Shown: piece after piece, positions 26,125-35,050 of the stretch
How positions within the stretch are numbered: position 1 is the first letter of the stretch
How the letters are laid out: each line of letters opens with the position of its first letter
Assembly: GCF_030143245.1 (NCBI RefSeq)
Contig: NZ_JARJNS010000003.1
Span: 248,001-312,000, forward strand
DNA length: 64,000 nucleotides
Source of the DNA: Rhabdaerophilum sp. SD176
Lineage (GTDB): Bacteria; Pseudomonadota; Alphaproteobacteria; Rhizobiales; Beijerinckiaceae
Direction: 5' to 3'
The notes under the pieces: generated by a model
Told to the model about the DNA's origin: nothing
Databases searched by the model: none
What the model saw: the letters and a program-made list of their open reading frames with translations, nothing else
Made by a program: the position numbers and the translations under genes

Positions 26125-27186
26125 ATGACAGGCGGCGCGTTCGCTCTGGCAGCGGAGACGGGCCTCGCGCTTCGTCGGGCTCCGGCATTGCCAGGGGGGG
26201 GCTGCGCCTGGCCTATCCTGCCGGCGCGTCAACCCGAGCCCCTCCCGGAACCGTTGCCGGGACCGCTGCCCGAGACGCGGGAAAGGCCCTGCCCGGTGCC
26301 ACGGCTTATCCGGCGCACCGGGCTGGGGCTAGTTCTTTCCACGCTCTTCCATGCCGGCATGGCTGCTGCCGCACTGATCATCCTGCCCGTCCCGCCGGCT
26401 GACGAAGCGGAGCGCGGCGGCGCGCCGGCTGTGATGGAGGTAACCCTTGTCGGCGAGGCTGAAGCACTCGCGACAGTCGAAGGCGCGCGCGCTGAACCGG
26501 TTTTGCTGGCCCTGCCGGATCCGCCCGCGATCGACACCGTTCTGCCGGAACCTGTGCCGCCAGCCCTGGTGCCGGATGTTCCGCCTGTCCCGGAACCGGT
26601 GATCCTCGCGCCCGTGCCGTCCGCACCGGACATCGTCCTTTCAGAGCCTCCGCCCGTCGGACCAGCCGAGATCGCCATCCCGCCGGGGCCGCGATCGGAA
26701 CTCAAGCCAAGAATGGAGGCCAAGCCGCCAGTGGTGCCGAAGCGCGCGTCAGTGCCCAACCCGAAACGCAGCCAGCCGGTTGCCAACCGCCCGGTAGATG
26801 GTCCGGGCCGGGGGCGTGAAGGCGCCGGCCAGCAGGCCGCAAACCGGCAGGCGGCAAGCCGTGCGGGCACTGGTGGTGCCGGAAGTGTCGCCGGATCGGC
26901 CTTGACGGCAGCCTATGGAGCGCGCGTGCGCGCATTGATCGAGCGGCAGAAATCCTATCCGGAGGCCGCGCAGGATCGCGGCCAGACCGGCCGGACAACC
27001 ATCGCCCTTGTCATTTCGCGGGATGGGCGGGTGGCCTCTGTCGCTGTCGTCAAAGGCTCCGGCCATGCCGTACTCGACGCTGCGACGCTTGCCGCGGTTC
27101 GCCGCGCGCAGCCCTTCCCCGCATTGCCGGAAGGGGGGCCTGCAACGGTCAGCTTCCGGCTTTCCATTGGCTACGAACTCCACTGA
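26125..27186 (+). CDS. tonB: TonB energy-transducing protein
   Basis: A 353-residue TonB-like protein. A single membrane span (about residues 66-87, GLGLVLSTLFHAGMAAAALI) is followed by a long Pro/Glu/Val-rich periplasmic linker (residues 90-240) and the C-terminal TonB domain (AYGARVRALIERQKSYPEAA; VASVAVVKGSGHAVLDAATL). It passes proton-motive energy to HmuR. The roughly 60-residue segment before the span is unusually long, contains a PEPLPEPLPGPLPE repeat and follows a run of eight Gs. A GTG at 26296 with an upstream GGGAAAGG would give a normal short cytoplasmic tail, so the true start is uncertain. Confidence 0.88.
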   Translation: MTGGAFALAAETGLALRRAPALPGGGCAWPILPARQPEPLPEPLPGPLPETRERPCPVPRLIRRTGLGLVLSTLFHAGMAAAALIILPVPPADEAERGGAPAVMEVTLVGEAEALATVEGARAEPVLLALPDPPAIDTVLPEPVPPALVPDVPPVPEPVILAPVPSAPDIVLSEPPPVGPAEIAIPPGPRSELKPRMEAKPPVVPKRASVPNPKRSQPVANRPVDGPGRGREGAGQQAANRQAASRAGTGGAGSVAGSALTAAYGARVRALIERQKSYPEAAQDRGQTGRTTIALVISRDGRVASVAVVKGSGHAVLDAATLAAVRRAQPFPALPEGGPATVSFRLSIGYELH

Positions 27187-27205
27187 AGCAAGGAAAGGAC
27201 CTGCC

Positions 27206-27544
27206 ATGTTTATCGCCATGAACCGATTCCGTGTTGCCAAGGGCAACGAGGCCGAATTCGAAACCATCTGGCGTTCGCGCGAGAGCTATCTCCACGAATT
27301 GCCGGGCTTTATCGAATTCTCGCTGCTCAAGGGCCCCGAACGGGACGATCACACGCTCTATGCCTCGCACACGGTCTGGGCAGGCAAGGCGGAATTCACC
27401 GCCTGGACCCAGTCCGAGCAGTTCCGCAAGGCCCATGCCCGCGCAGGGCAGGGCCGCCCGGTCTCGATCGGCCACCCGGAATTCGAAGGGTTCGAGGTTA
27501 TCCTGCTGGATGACAACCGCAACCCGCGCGCTGCGGCGGAGTAA
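27206..27544 (+). CDS. hmuQ: Haem-degrading monooxygenase, HmuQ/IsdG-like
   Basis: A 112-residue dimeric ferredoxin-fold (ABM) protein starting MFIAMNRFRVAKGNEAEFE. The segments LPGFIEFSLLKGPERDDHTL, ASHTVWAGKAEFTAWTQSEQ and FRKAHA resemble rhizobial HmuQ/HmuD and IsdG-like enzymes, which open haem to release iron. Conserved Asn near the start and the His in KAHA fit the haem site. A role as a quinol monooxygenase cannot be excluded from the fold alone, but its position after tonB in the haem operon supports haem breakdown in the cytoplasm. Confidence 0.88.
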   Translation: MFIAMNRFRVAKGNEAEFETIWRSRESYLHELPGFIEFSLLKGPERDDHTLYASHTVWAGKAEFTAWTQSEQFRKAHARAGQGRPVSIGHPEFEGFEVILLDDNRNPRAAAE

Positions 27545-27549
27545 GCTTC

Positions 27550-28092
27550 ATGAGCAATGTCACTCCTCTCCGGCCGGCAGCGGCTGACATGGCGGATCGC
27601 ATGGCCCTGCTGCGCGACATGATCGCGAAGAAGCCGGATGGTGTCGTCGAGGCCATGGCACGCGAAGCCGGCGTTCCGACCCAGGTTGCGCTTGAGGCCA
27701 TGCCGGAGGCGCAGCGCCTCTTTGCCCCGAGCGAGCAGTTCGAGGCAATCTGGCGCGAGGTCGGCACTTGGGGCGAGATCCTCTTCATCGTCCATACGGC
27801 CGATATCGTGCTGGAATGCGAGGGCAGCCTGCCCGCCGGAACCTTCGGCCAGGGCTATTACAACATCCATGGCGACAGCCCGATCGGCGGGCATATCCGC
27901 GCCGCGAATTGCAGGGCCATCTATCTGGTGGACCGCGCCTTTCACGGCCGGCGCTCTTGCTCGATCCAGTTTTTCAACGGCGAGGGCGAGGCCATGTTCA
28001 AGATTTTTGTCCGGCGGGACAGCGAGCGGAACCTGCTGCCGGACCAGCTTGCCCGCTTCGAGGGATTGAAGGCCCGACTCGCCGCCCTGTGA
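27550..28092 (+). CDS. hutX: Haem utilisation cytosolic carrier, HutX family
   Basis: The 180-residue protein matches HutX/HuvX proteins: an N-terminal helical part (MIAKKPDGVVEAMAREAGVP) and a beta domain with EVGTWGEILFIVHTADIVLE, CEGSLPAGTFGQGYYNIHG and FHGRRSCSIQFFNGEGEAMF. HutX binds haem and hands it to a degrading enzyme in Vibrio. Here that partner would be HmuQ, encoded six bases upstream. It is the last gene of the haem operon; its stop overlaps an in-frame ATG of the amidase frame (TGATG). Confidence 0.9.
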   Translation: MSNVTPLRPAAADMADRMALLRDMIAKKPDGVVEAMAREAGVPTQVALEAMPEAQRLFAPSEQFEAIWREVGTWGEILFIVHTADIVLECEGSLPAGTFGQGYYNIHGDSPIGGHIRAANCRAIYLVDRAFHGRRSCSIQFFNGEGEAMFKIFVRRDSERNLLPDQLARFEGLKARLAAL

Positions 28093-28160
28093 TGGGCCTT
28101 CAACCGGGGCTCGCCATCGGCTATAGCCTGATCGTCCTCCCCCCGAGCCGAGCAGGTCCG

Positions 28161-29456
28161 ATGTCGAGCCCCCTTCACCGCGAGCGCCTTGAACAGAAAC
28201 TTGCGGCCGCCGCGGAACCGCGCGCACGCCATCTCTTCACACGGCTCCTGCCAGACAGTGCCCGTGCCGAGGCCGATGCCGCGGACCTGCGCCGCAAGGC
28301 CGGAATCGCGCTTGGCCCGCTCGATGGCCGGATCATCTCGATCAAGGACCTGTTCGACATGGCCGGGCAGGTCACAACCGCCGGCTCCGTCATCCTGAAG
28401 GACAACGCGCCCGCCGGTTCCGATGCGCCGACGGTGGCCGCCCTGCGGCGCGCCGGCGCCATCCTCATCGGCCGGACCAATATGAGCGAATTCGCCTTTT
28501 CCGGCATCGGGCTGAACCCGCATTACGGGACACCGGGCAATGCGGTTGATCCCGCCCGCGTGCCCGGTGGCTCGACATCTGGCGGCGCGGTTTCCGTTGC
28601 GCTCGGTCTGGCCGATCTCACCCTCGGCACAGATACCGGTGGCTCCACCCGCATTCCCGCCGCCTTTAACGGGATTGTCGGCTTCAAGCCGACCAGCAGC
28701 CGCGTTTCAAAGGCCGGTGCGTTCCCGCTCTCCTACACGCTCGATTCCATCGGTCCTCTGGGGCCGGATGTCGCGACCTGCGCCGCCATGGATGCAATCC
28801 TCGCCGGAGCCGACCCCGAGTCCTTGCCGGACGTTTCGGTTATGGGCCTGCGGCTCGGCATCCCGCGCGGGCTCCTGTTCGAGGAAACCGAGCCGGCCGT
28901 GGCAGATGCCTTCGAAGAAGCCATAAGCCGGCTCAGTGAATTCGGTGCGCATATGCGCGAACTGTCGATTGATGATCTTGTTCTTGCCATGCGCGGTGTT
29001 CTTGCCGGCGCACCGATTGCCGCCTGCGAGGCCGCCGAAATCCACCACGAATGGCTCCAGAGCCGGGCCGCGGATTTCGACGCGCGGGTCCTTGCGCGGA
29101 TCCGGCCGGGCGCCAGTATATCCGCGCCCGCTTACATCACTGCGCTGCGCGAGCGCGACCGGCTCAAGGGCGAGTTCGCTCGCCGAATCGCCCCCTTCGA
29201 TGCGCTTATCCTGCCAACCTGCGCGCTTCAGGCTCCGGTCATCGCCGCTTTGGAAGCCGATCCGGAACTGTTCGCCCGCAAGAACGTGCTGGCCTTGCGC
29301 AATACCAGCCCGGCCAATTTCTTCGATTGCCCGGCGCTTTCCCTGCCCTTGCCCGTCTCCGGCCTGCCGGTCGGGTTGATGCTGCTCGGCGCGCCGATGC
29401 AGGACCGGCGGCTCTTGGCCCTTGGCGCAGCGGTCGAAGCCACCCTCAGGCCCTGA
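28161..29456 (+). CDS. Amidase signature family hydrolase
   Basis: A 431-residue amidase-signature enzyme. The Ser-cisSer-Lys triad is visible: Lys in ISIKDLFDMAG, the glycine/serine-rich loop VPGGSTSGGAVSVALG, and the nucleophile segment LGTDTGGSTRIPAAF. I chose ATG 28161 (MSSPLHRERLEQKL), which leaves the usual 50 or so residues before the catalytic Lys. ATG 28092, overlapping the hutX stop, would add 23 unconvincing residues. The substrate is unknown. The gene follows the haem operon and is convergent with the ABC importer genes, so it may belong with either or neither; GatA is unlikely because gatB and gatC are absent. Confidence 0.88.
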   Translation: MSSPLHRERLEQKLAAAAEPRARHLFTRLLPDSARAEADAADLRRKAGIALGPLDGRIISIKDLFDMAGQVTTAGSVILKDNAPAGSDAPTVAALRRAGAILIGRTNMSEFAFSGIGLNPHYGTPGNAVDPARVPGGSTSGGAVSVALGLADLTLGTDTGGSTRIPAAFNGIVGFKPTSSRVSKAGAFPLSYTLDSIGPLGPDVATCAAMDAILAGADPESLPDVSVMGLRLGIPRGLLFEETEPAVADAFEEAISRLSEFGAHMRELSIDDLVLAMRGVLAGAPIAACEAAEIHHEWLQSRAADFDARVLARIRPGASISAPAYITALRERDRLKGEFARRIAPFDALILPTCALQAPVIAALEADPELFARKNVLALRNTSPANFFDCPALSLPLPVSGLPVGLMLLGAPMQDRRLLALGAAVEATLRP

Positions 29457-29460
29457 GCCG

Positions 29461-30444
29461 TCAGGAGAGCGGCGGGCTGCTGGCCATTGCCTGGCCTTTC
29501 GCGGCATGGCAGGCCACCGAGCCGTCAAAGCCCGGCACTTCGCGCATGCAGATCTCCATCGCCAGCGGGCAGCGCGGGTGGAAAGTGCAGCCGGAAGGCG
29601 GGTTGATCGGGCTCGGCACCTCACCCTGCACGGGCACCCGGTCCCGGCCGATCTGCTCGAGATCCGGCACCGCATCAATCAGCAGCCGCGTGTAGGGATG
29701 GCGCGGCGCGGCAAAAAGCGCCTCCGTCTCCTGCACTTCAACCAGGCGGCCGAGATACATCACGCCAATCCGGTGGGCCATGTGCCGGACCACCGCGAGA
29801 TTATGCGAGATGAAGAGATAGGTCAGGCCCAGCCTTTCCTGCAGATCGCGCATCAGATTGAGGATCTGCGCCTGCACCGACACATCGAGCGCAGAAGTCG
29901 GTTCGTCACAGACCAGGAATTGCGGTTCCGATGAGAGGGCTCGTGCGATCGCAACACGCTGCCGCTGGCCACCGGAAAACTGGTGCGGATACTTCTCGCC
30001 GTCGAGCGGGGAGAGACCGACCAACGTGAGCAGATCGGCAACGCGGGCCGCCCGCGCGGCCGGGTCGGCCGGGTGGTTCAACGCTTCCATCGGCTCGGCG
30101 ATGATATCGCGGATCCGCCAGCGCGGATTGAGGCTCGCATAGGGATCCTGGAAAATCATCTGGATCGCGCCGGGTCGAACCCGCGCGCCGCCCATCGAGG
30201 CCGAAAAATGCACCGCACCTTCGCTGGGCGGCAGCAGGCCGACCACCATCTTGGCAACGGTGGATTTGCCGGAACCGGATTCGCCGACGAGAGCAAAAGT
30301 CTCGCCCGGGCGGATCTCGAAGGACACTTCGTCCACGGCCCGCAGGAATTGAGGTTTCTCGCGCGCGATGACCCGTTCAAGCCACGGTTTCGAAACATCG
30401 AAAAGCCGGCGAACATTCTCGACACGGAGCACGGGCTCAACCAT
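29461..30444 (-). CDS. Peptide-type ABC transporter ATP-binding protein (DppF/OppF type)
   Basis: A 327-residue ATPase. Walker A is GESGSGKSTVAKMVVGL, the signature FSGGQRQRVAIARAL, and Walker B FLVCDEPTSALD. The C-terminal cysteine-containing PPSGCTFHPRCPLAMEIC is the oligopeptide-ABC C-terminal domain that may hold an Fe-S cluster. ATG 30444 overlaps the preceding ATPase gene by eight bases. It pairs with the other ATPase to drive the DppBC-like permease. Opp, Dpp, Gsi and nickel systems cannot be told apart by motif alone. Confidence 0.92.
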   Translation of the reverse strand: MVEPVLRVENVRRLFDVSKPWLERVIAREKPQFLRAVDEVSFEIRPGETFALVGESGSGKSTVAKMVVGLLPPSEGAVHFSASMGGARVRPGAIQMIFQDPYASLNPRWRIRDIIAEPMEALNHPADPAARAARVADLLTLVGLSPLDGEKYPHQFSGGQRQRVAIARALSSEPQFLVCDEPTSALDVSVQAQILNLMRDLQERLGLTYLFISHNLAVVRHMAHRIGVMYLGRLVEVQETEALFAAPRHPYTRLLIDAVPDLEQIGRDRVPVQGEVPSPINPPSGCTFHPRCPLAMEICMREVPGFDGSVACHAAKGQAMASSPPLS

Positions 30445-31447
30445 GGGACGCACTCCGCTCGACCTGCGCTTCATGCAGCCAGCACCGCGCTGATGTGGCG
30501 CCGACGGGCACCAGCGGAGGAACGGCTTCGGCGCATTTCCCGATCGCCTCGGTGCAGCGCGGTCGGAACGCACAGCCTGCCGGAATGGCGTTGAGCCGCG
30601 GCATCGCACCGGAAATCTGCGTCAGCCGCTGAACCTTCGCGCCGAGGGCGGGAATGGCCCCCATCAACCCTGTGGCATAGGGATGCTTCGGCTGGCGGAT
30701 CACATCCGCAACCGGGCCGATCTCGACGATCCGGCCAGCATACATTACCGCCACCCGGTCGGCGGTCTCGGCGATCACGCCCATATCATGCGTGATCAGC
30801 ATGACGGAGGTCCCGCGCGTCCGGCAGAGACGCTTGAGCAAGGTAATGATCTGTGCCTGCACCGAGACATCAAGGGCCGTGGTTGGTTCGTCTGCAATGA
30901 TAAGATCCGGTTCGGCCGCCAGCGCCAACGCGATCACCACACGCTGCCGCATGCCACCGGAGAATTCATGCGGATAGGCATCGATCCGGCTCTCCGGCGC
31001 GGGAATGCCGACTTCGGTCAACAGGGCCAGGGCGCGAGCCCGCGCTTCCGCCTTGCTGACCGGCATATGCGTGAGAACGGTTTCGGCAATCTGGTCGCCC
31101 ACCCGGAAGAGCGGGTTGAGCGAGGTCAGCGGATCCTGGAAGATCATGCCGATCCGCCGCCCGCGGATTTTCCGCAGGCCGTCATGGCCGATATTGTCAA
31201 TCCGCTGGCCCTTGAGCCAGATTTCGCCGCCCGAAAGCCGGCCAGGCTTGTCGATCAACCCGATGATCGCCGTTCCGGTCAGGGACTTGCCGGCGCCGGA
31301 TTCGCCGACGACGCCGAGCACTTCGCCGCGGGCAATATCGAAAGAGATCTCGTTCAGCGCCCGCAGCACGCCGCGCCGCGTCACGAATTCGAGGCTGAGA
31401 TTGCGGACCGAGAGAACTGGCTCCATTGCAGTGTCGCCCGTCGCCAT
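30437..31447 (-). CDS. Peptide-type ABC transporter ATP-binding protein (DppD/OppD type)
   Basis: A 336-residue ATPase. Walker A is GESGAGKSLTGTAIIGL, Q-loop MIFQDPLTSLNPLFRVG, signature FSGGMRQRVVIALAL, and Walker B LIIADEPTTALD. The C-terminal RLNAIPAGCAFRPRCTEAI is the oligopeptide-ABC tail. The ATG at 31447 shares a base with the stop of the permease gene (TGATG); a GTG one codon earlier is possible. It is second to last in the operon. Confidence 0.92.
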   Translation of the reverse strand: MATGDTAMEPVLSVRNLSLEFVTRRGVLRALNEISFDIARGEVLGVVGESGAGKSLTGTAIIGLIDKPGRLSGGEIWLKGQRIDNIGHDGLRKIRGRRIGMIFQDPLTSLNPLFRVGDQIAETVLTHMPVSKAEARARALALLTEVGIPAPESRIDAYPHEFSGGMRQRVVIALALAAEPDLIIADEPTTALDVSVQAQIITLLKRLCRTRGTSVMLITHDMGVIAETADRVAVMYAGRIVEIGPVADVIRQPKHPYATGLMGAIPALGAKVQRLTQISGAMPRLNAIPAGCAFRPRCTEAIGKCAEAVPPLVPVGATSARCWLHEAQVERSASHG

Positions 31448-32409
31448 CACTGCAGCCTCGGGTTAAGCGCATCGCGCAGCCAATCGCCCAGCATGTTGAT
31501 CGCGAGGGCAAGGATCACCAGCGTCATCGCCGGGAAAAACAGGATCCACCATTCGCCGGAAAACAGGAATTGCTGGCCAATCCGGATCAGCGTGCCAAGC
31601 GAAGGCTGGGTCGGCGGCATGCCGACGCCGAGGAAGGAGAGGGTGGCTTCCTCGATGATCGCGAGCGCCAGGTTGATCGTTGCGATCACCAGCACCGGCC
31701 CCATCACGTTCGGCAGGATATGGCGGACCATGATGACGAGCGGCGAGCGCCCGATCACGCGGGCGGCCTGCACGTATTCCTTGCCTTTTTCGATCAGCGT
31801 CGAGCCGCGCACCGTGCGCGCATATTGCGCCCAGTTCGAAAGCCCGATCGCGACAATCAGCAGGATCAGCGTCGCCCCCTCCTGCTGCGCGGGTGGAATG
31901 ATGCCGCGGGCGACACCGAAGACCAGCAACGCGATCAGGATGGCCGGGAAGGAAAGCTGGATATCGGCGACGCGCATGATCACAGCCTCTGTCCGGCCAC
32001 CGAGATAGCCGGCCATCAGCCCGAGAAACACACCGATCGTCGCCGAGAACAGCACCGAGGCCGCACCGACCAGGAGCGAGACCCGCGTTCCGTAAAGTAC
32101 GGCGGAATACATGTCCCGGCCCTGCGGATCGGTGCCGAAGATGAAGCTCTTGCCGGTGAATTCATTGGCCGTGCCCGGCTTGGTCATCCCCTCCATGAGG
32201 TTCAGTTCGGCCGGGTTGAACGGGTTCTGCGTCGAGATGAGCGGCGCCAGCAAAGCTGCGCCGATCATCACGACAGACACCACGAAGGAGACCATCGCCA
32301 CCGGCGAACTTTTGAAGGCGAAGAACAGGTCGCTGTCGAGAAAGCGTGCGAAAGCAGAACGGCGGTCGATCCCATCATCGGGCGTGGCGGGGGAGGGCAT
32401 GTCGGCCAT
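31447..32409 (-). CDS. Peptide-type ABC transporter permease (DppC/OppC type)
   Basis: A 320-residue inner-membrane permease with six predicted spans and the N-terminal OppC-type extension. Segments FGTDPQGRDMYSAVLYGTRV, the EAA-like loop AARVIGRSPLVIMVRHILPN and EEATLSFLGVGMPPTQPSLG are characteristic. ATG 32409 (MADMPSPATPDD) was chosen because a GAAAGGAC ribosome site precedes it; the upstream frame overlaps the DppB-like gene. Confidence 0.93.
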   Translation of the reverse strand: MADMPSPATPDDGIDRRSAFARFLDSDLFFAFKSSPVAMVSFVVSVVMIGAALLAPLISTQNPFNPAELNLMEGMTKPGTANEFTGKSFIFGTDPQGRDMYSAVLYGTRVSLLVGAASVLFSATIGVFLGLMAGYLGGRTEAVIMRVADIQLSFPAILIALLVFGVARGIIPPAQQEGATLILLIVAIGLSNWAQYARTVRGSTLIEKGKEYVQAARVIGRSPLVIMVRHILPNVMGPVLVIATINLALAIIEEATLSFLGVGMPPTQPSLGTLIRIGQQFLFSGEWWILFFPAMTLVILALAINMLGDWLRDALNPRLQ

Positions 32410-32411
32410 GG

Positions 32412-33398
32412 TCAATGTCCTTTCGCCACGCGGCGCCCGGAGCGCAGGCGCGGATCGAGGATGAAATAGAGGAGATCCACCGTCAGGTTCACGATGACGA
32501 AGACGGCGGCCACGAACATCAGATAGGCCGACATGACCGGCACATCGGCGAATTGCACGGCGTTGACGAACAGCGCGCCGAGGCCCGGCCACTGGAACAC
32601 CGTCTCTGTGACGATGGCGAAGGCAATCACCGAGCCGAGTTGCAGGCCGGCAATGGTGACCACGGGAATGAGCGTGTTGCGCAGGGCATGGCGCAATTCA
32701 ATGGAGCGGTCGGCAATGCCGCGCGCCCGGGCAAAGCGGATGAAATCGGCCCGCATCACTTCCAGCATCTCTGCGCGGACAAGGCGCATGATCAGCGTCA
32801 GCTGGAAGAAGCCCAGCGTGAGGACCGGCAGGATAAGGGATTTCCGCCCGGATTCCGTAAGCAGCCCGGTGCTCCACCAGCCAAGTCGGACAACATCCCC
32901 CCGACCGAACGAGGGCAGCCAGCGTAATTCGACCGCGAAGATGTAGATCAACCCGATCCCGATGAGGAAGGTCGGCAGCGACACGCCGATCAGCGAGGTT
33001 GTCATGATCACATTGCTGACGAAGCCGGTCCGATTGATGGCGGCATAGACGCCGAGCAGCACGCCAAGCCCGGTGGCGAAGATGGCGGAAAGCACGGCGA
33101 GTTCCAGCGTGGCGGGCAGGCGCTCCTTGATCAGGTCCGACACCTTGCGGCCCTGCCGGTAGGAGACGCCGAACTCACCCTGCGCGGCGTTGCCGAGAAA
33201 GCGAGCGAACTGGATCGGCCAGGGATCGTTAAGGCCGAGCCTTTCGGTCAGTTCCTGTCGGTCCTGCTGGGTCGCTTCCTGGCCGAGCATGTTGACGACG
33301 GGGTCGCCCACGAAGCGGAACATGGAAAAAGCGATGAACGCGACCGTGACCAGGACGAGCACGCCCTGGGCCAGCGAGCGGATGGCGAAAGCAAACAT
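32412..33398 (-). CDS. Peptide-type ABC transporter permease (DppB/OppB type)
   Basis: A 328-residue permease with six predicted spans, starting MFAFAIRSLAQGVLVLVTVA. It has the DppB pattern FRFVGDPVVNMLG, the periplasmic loop GVSYRQGRKVSDLIKERLPA and the EAA-like loop ARARGIADRSIELRHALRNT. It follows the substrate-binding protein gene but is separated from it by a strong intrinsic terminator, so it is probably expressed by read-through at a lower level than the binding protein. Confidence 0.93.
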   Translation of the reverse strand: MFAFAIRSLAQGVLVLVTVAFIAFSMFRFVGDPVVNMLGQEATQQDRQELTERLGLNDPWPIQFARFLGNAAQGEFGVSYRQGRKVSDLIKERLPATLELAVLSAIFATGLGVLLGVYAAINRTGFVSNVIMTTSLIGVSLPTFLIGIGLIYIFAVELRWLPSFGRGDVVRLGWWSTGLLTESGRKSLILPVLTLGFFQLTLIMRLVRAEMLEVMRADFIRFARARGIADRSIELRHALRNTLIPVVTIAGLQLGSVIAFAIVTETVFQWPGLGALFVNAVQFADVPVMSAYLMFVAAVFVIVNLTVDLLYFILDPRLRSGRRVAKGH

Positions 33399-33406
33399 GA
33401 GACTCT

Positions 33407-33443
33407 CAAAAAACGGCGCGGCTCACCCGGGGCGAGCCGCGCC
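33407..33443 (-). terminator. Intrinsic terminator between the binding-protein and permease genes
   Basis: On the minus strand a perfect 10-base GC-rich stem (GGCGCGGCTC, bases 33443-33434, pairing with GAGCCGCGCC, 33424-33415) has a 9-base loop. It is followed after one base by six Ts (33413-33408). It is the most canonical terminator in the window. It lies 12 bases after the binding-protein stop and just before the permease start, an arrangement seen in importer operons that need excess binding protein. Confidence 0.85.
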
Positions 33444-33454
33444 TGTCCGCAGGA

Positions 33455-35050
33455 TTAGCTGCGCTTGAACGAGATCATCTTCAGCTTCGGCTGGTTCGAC
33501 ACATCGACCGGGATATCGAGGTCGCTCTTCATGCCATAGGCAAGGGTCTGGTGATGCAGCGGGATGTAGACGACATCCTTGTGCAGGACCGACCAGATCT
33601 TGGCGATGGTCGCGTTGCGCTTGGCGAGGTCGGTTTCCGCCGAGAGCGTCTGGATCATCGCATCGACTTCCGGATTGGTGTAGCGCGTCGCGTTCCAGCT
33701 GCCGCGGCTGCCGGCGCGGGTATGATAGAGGAACGAGAAGATATAGTCCGAGTCGAAGGTCGGAACGCCCCAGCCCAGAAGGTAGAAATCCGTCTGCGGC
33801 GGCTGCTTCTGGATCAGCGTGAAGTGGATCGACTTCGACTGGCTGACAAGGTTCACCTTGATCCCGATCTGGCCCCACATGCCCACGGCGGCCTGGCAGA
33901 TGGCTTCGTCGTTGACATAGCGGTCATTCGGGCAATGCAGCGTCACGGAGAAGCCGTTCGGATAGCCAGCATCCGCCATCAGCTTCTTGGCAGCAGCGAC
34001 ATCGACTTTCGGCGGTGTGTCGAGTTCCTTCGTCCAGCCATTGACGAAGGGCGGGGCGATCACGCCGGTCGGCACGGACTCACCGCGCATCACGACGCGC
34101 TGGATGGCCTGGCGGTTGACCACCATGTTCATGGCCTGGCGGACGCGGACATCCGCGAACGGGTTTTTGCCCTCGACATTGTCCGAGGTCAGGTCCTTGT
34201 CGCCGATATTGAAGCCGAAGAAGATCGTGCGGTTCTCGGGGCCGGAATTGACGCGCAGCTTCGTATCCTTGCGGAGGCGCTCGATATCCTGCACCGGCAG
34301 GTCCTGCACAAAATCCACCTCGCCCGAAAGCAGGGCGGCGACGCGGGTCGCATCGGCCTTGATCGGCGTGTAGACGACTTCCGTGATTTCCAGCGGAACC
34401 TGGCTCTTGCCCCAGTAATTGTCGTTGCGCTTCAGCACGGTCTTCACGTCCGGCTCGCGGCTCACAAGCGTGAAGGCGCCGGTGCCGTTCGCATTGCGGA
34501 CCGCAAAATTCTCTTCCTTGTTCTTGAAGTCCTGGACCTTCGTGACGTTGTTCTTCTCGGACCAGCCCTTGTCCATCATGAAGAGGTCGCCGAGATTGTT
34601 CGGCAGCAGCGGGTTCGGCGCCTTGGTCTTGATATGGACCGTATGCGCGTCGACCTTGGTGACCTTCTCGACCGAGGTCAGCAGGCCTTTCATGTCCGAG
34701 GTCGGCTGCATGGCGCGCTCGAGCGAGAACACCACGTCATCCGCGTCGAAATCGGCACCGTCATGGAACTTCACGCCGGTGCGCAGCTTGAATTCCCAGA
34801 CTGTCGGATCAGACGTCACCTTCCACGAGGTCGCGAGCGCCGGCATCTGCTTGCCGGTATGGTCGCGGATGATCAGCGGCTCGTAGATCTGGTGGCTGAG
34901 CGTATGCGTCGGCCCTTCGTTCTGGGCATGCGGATCGAGGGTCAGCGAATCCCCCGAGCGGGCCCATTTGAGCGTGCGGGCTTCGGCCACGCCGACTGCG
35001 AAGGTCGAGGCGATGAGCGCAAGCCACAGCGATTTGCGGAACGTCGTCAT
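33455..35050 (-). CDS. Peptide-type ABC transporter substrate-binding protein
   Basis: A 531-residue periplasmic binding protein (SBP family 5). A signal peptide MTTFRKSLWLALIASTFAVG ends at AEA near residue 24. Typical elements are DSLTLDPHAQNEGPTHTLSH, VWEFKLRTGVKFHDGADFDA, the lobe-crossing FNIGDKDLTSDNVEGKNPFA and DVRVRQAMNMVVNRQAI. It delivers a peptide or other solute to the permease genes downstream; the ligand cannot be read from the sequence. It is the first gene of the operon and is divergent from the SDR-RraA-DapA trio, with which it may share a substrate. Confidence 0.93.
   Translation of the reverse strand: MTTFRKSLWLALIASTFAVGVAEARTLKWARSGDSLTLDPHAQNEGPTHTLSHQIYEPLIIRDHTGKQMPALATSWKVTSDPTVWEFKLRTGVKFHDGADFDADDVVFSLERAMQPTSDMKGLLTSVEKVTKVDAHTVHIKTKAPNPLLPNNLGDLFMMDKGWSEKNNVTKVQDFKNKEENFAVRNANGTGAFTLVSREPDVKTVLKRNDNYWGKSQVPLEITEVVYTPIKADATRVAALLSGEVDFVQDLPVQDIERLRKDTKLRVNSGPENRTIFFGFNIGDKDLTSDNVEGKNPFADVRVRQAMNMVVNRQAIQRVVMRGESVPTGVIAPPFVNGWTKELDTPPKVDVAAAKKLMADAGYPNGFSVTLHCPNDRYVNDEAICQAAVGMWGQIGIKVNLVSQSKSIHFTLIQKQPPQTDFYLLGWGVPTFDSDYIFSFLYHTRAGSRGSWNATRYTNPEVDAMIQTLSAETDLAKRNATIAKIWSVLHKDVVYIPLHHQTLAYGMKSDLDIPVDVSNQPKLKMISFKRS

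Noticed and set aside
27768-28160. N-terminal extension of the amidase reaching back through hutX
   Set aside because: It is a frame shadow of hutX; the amidase fold is complete from 28161.
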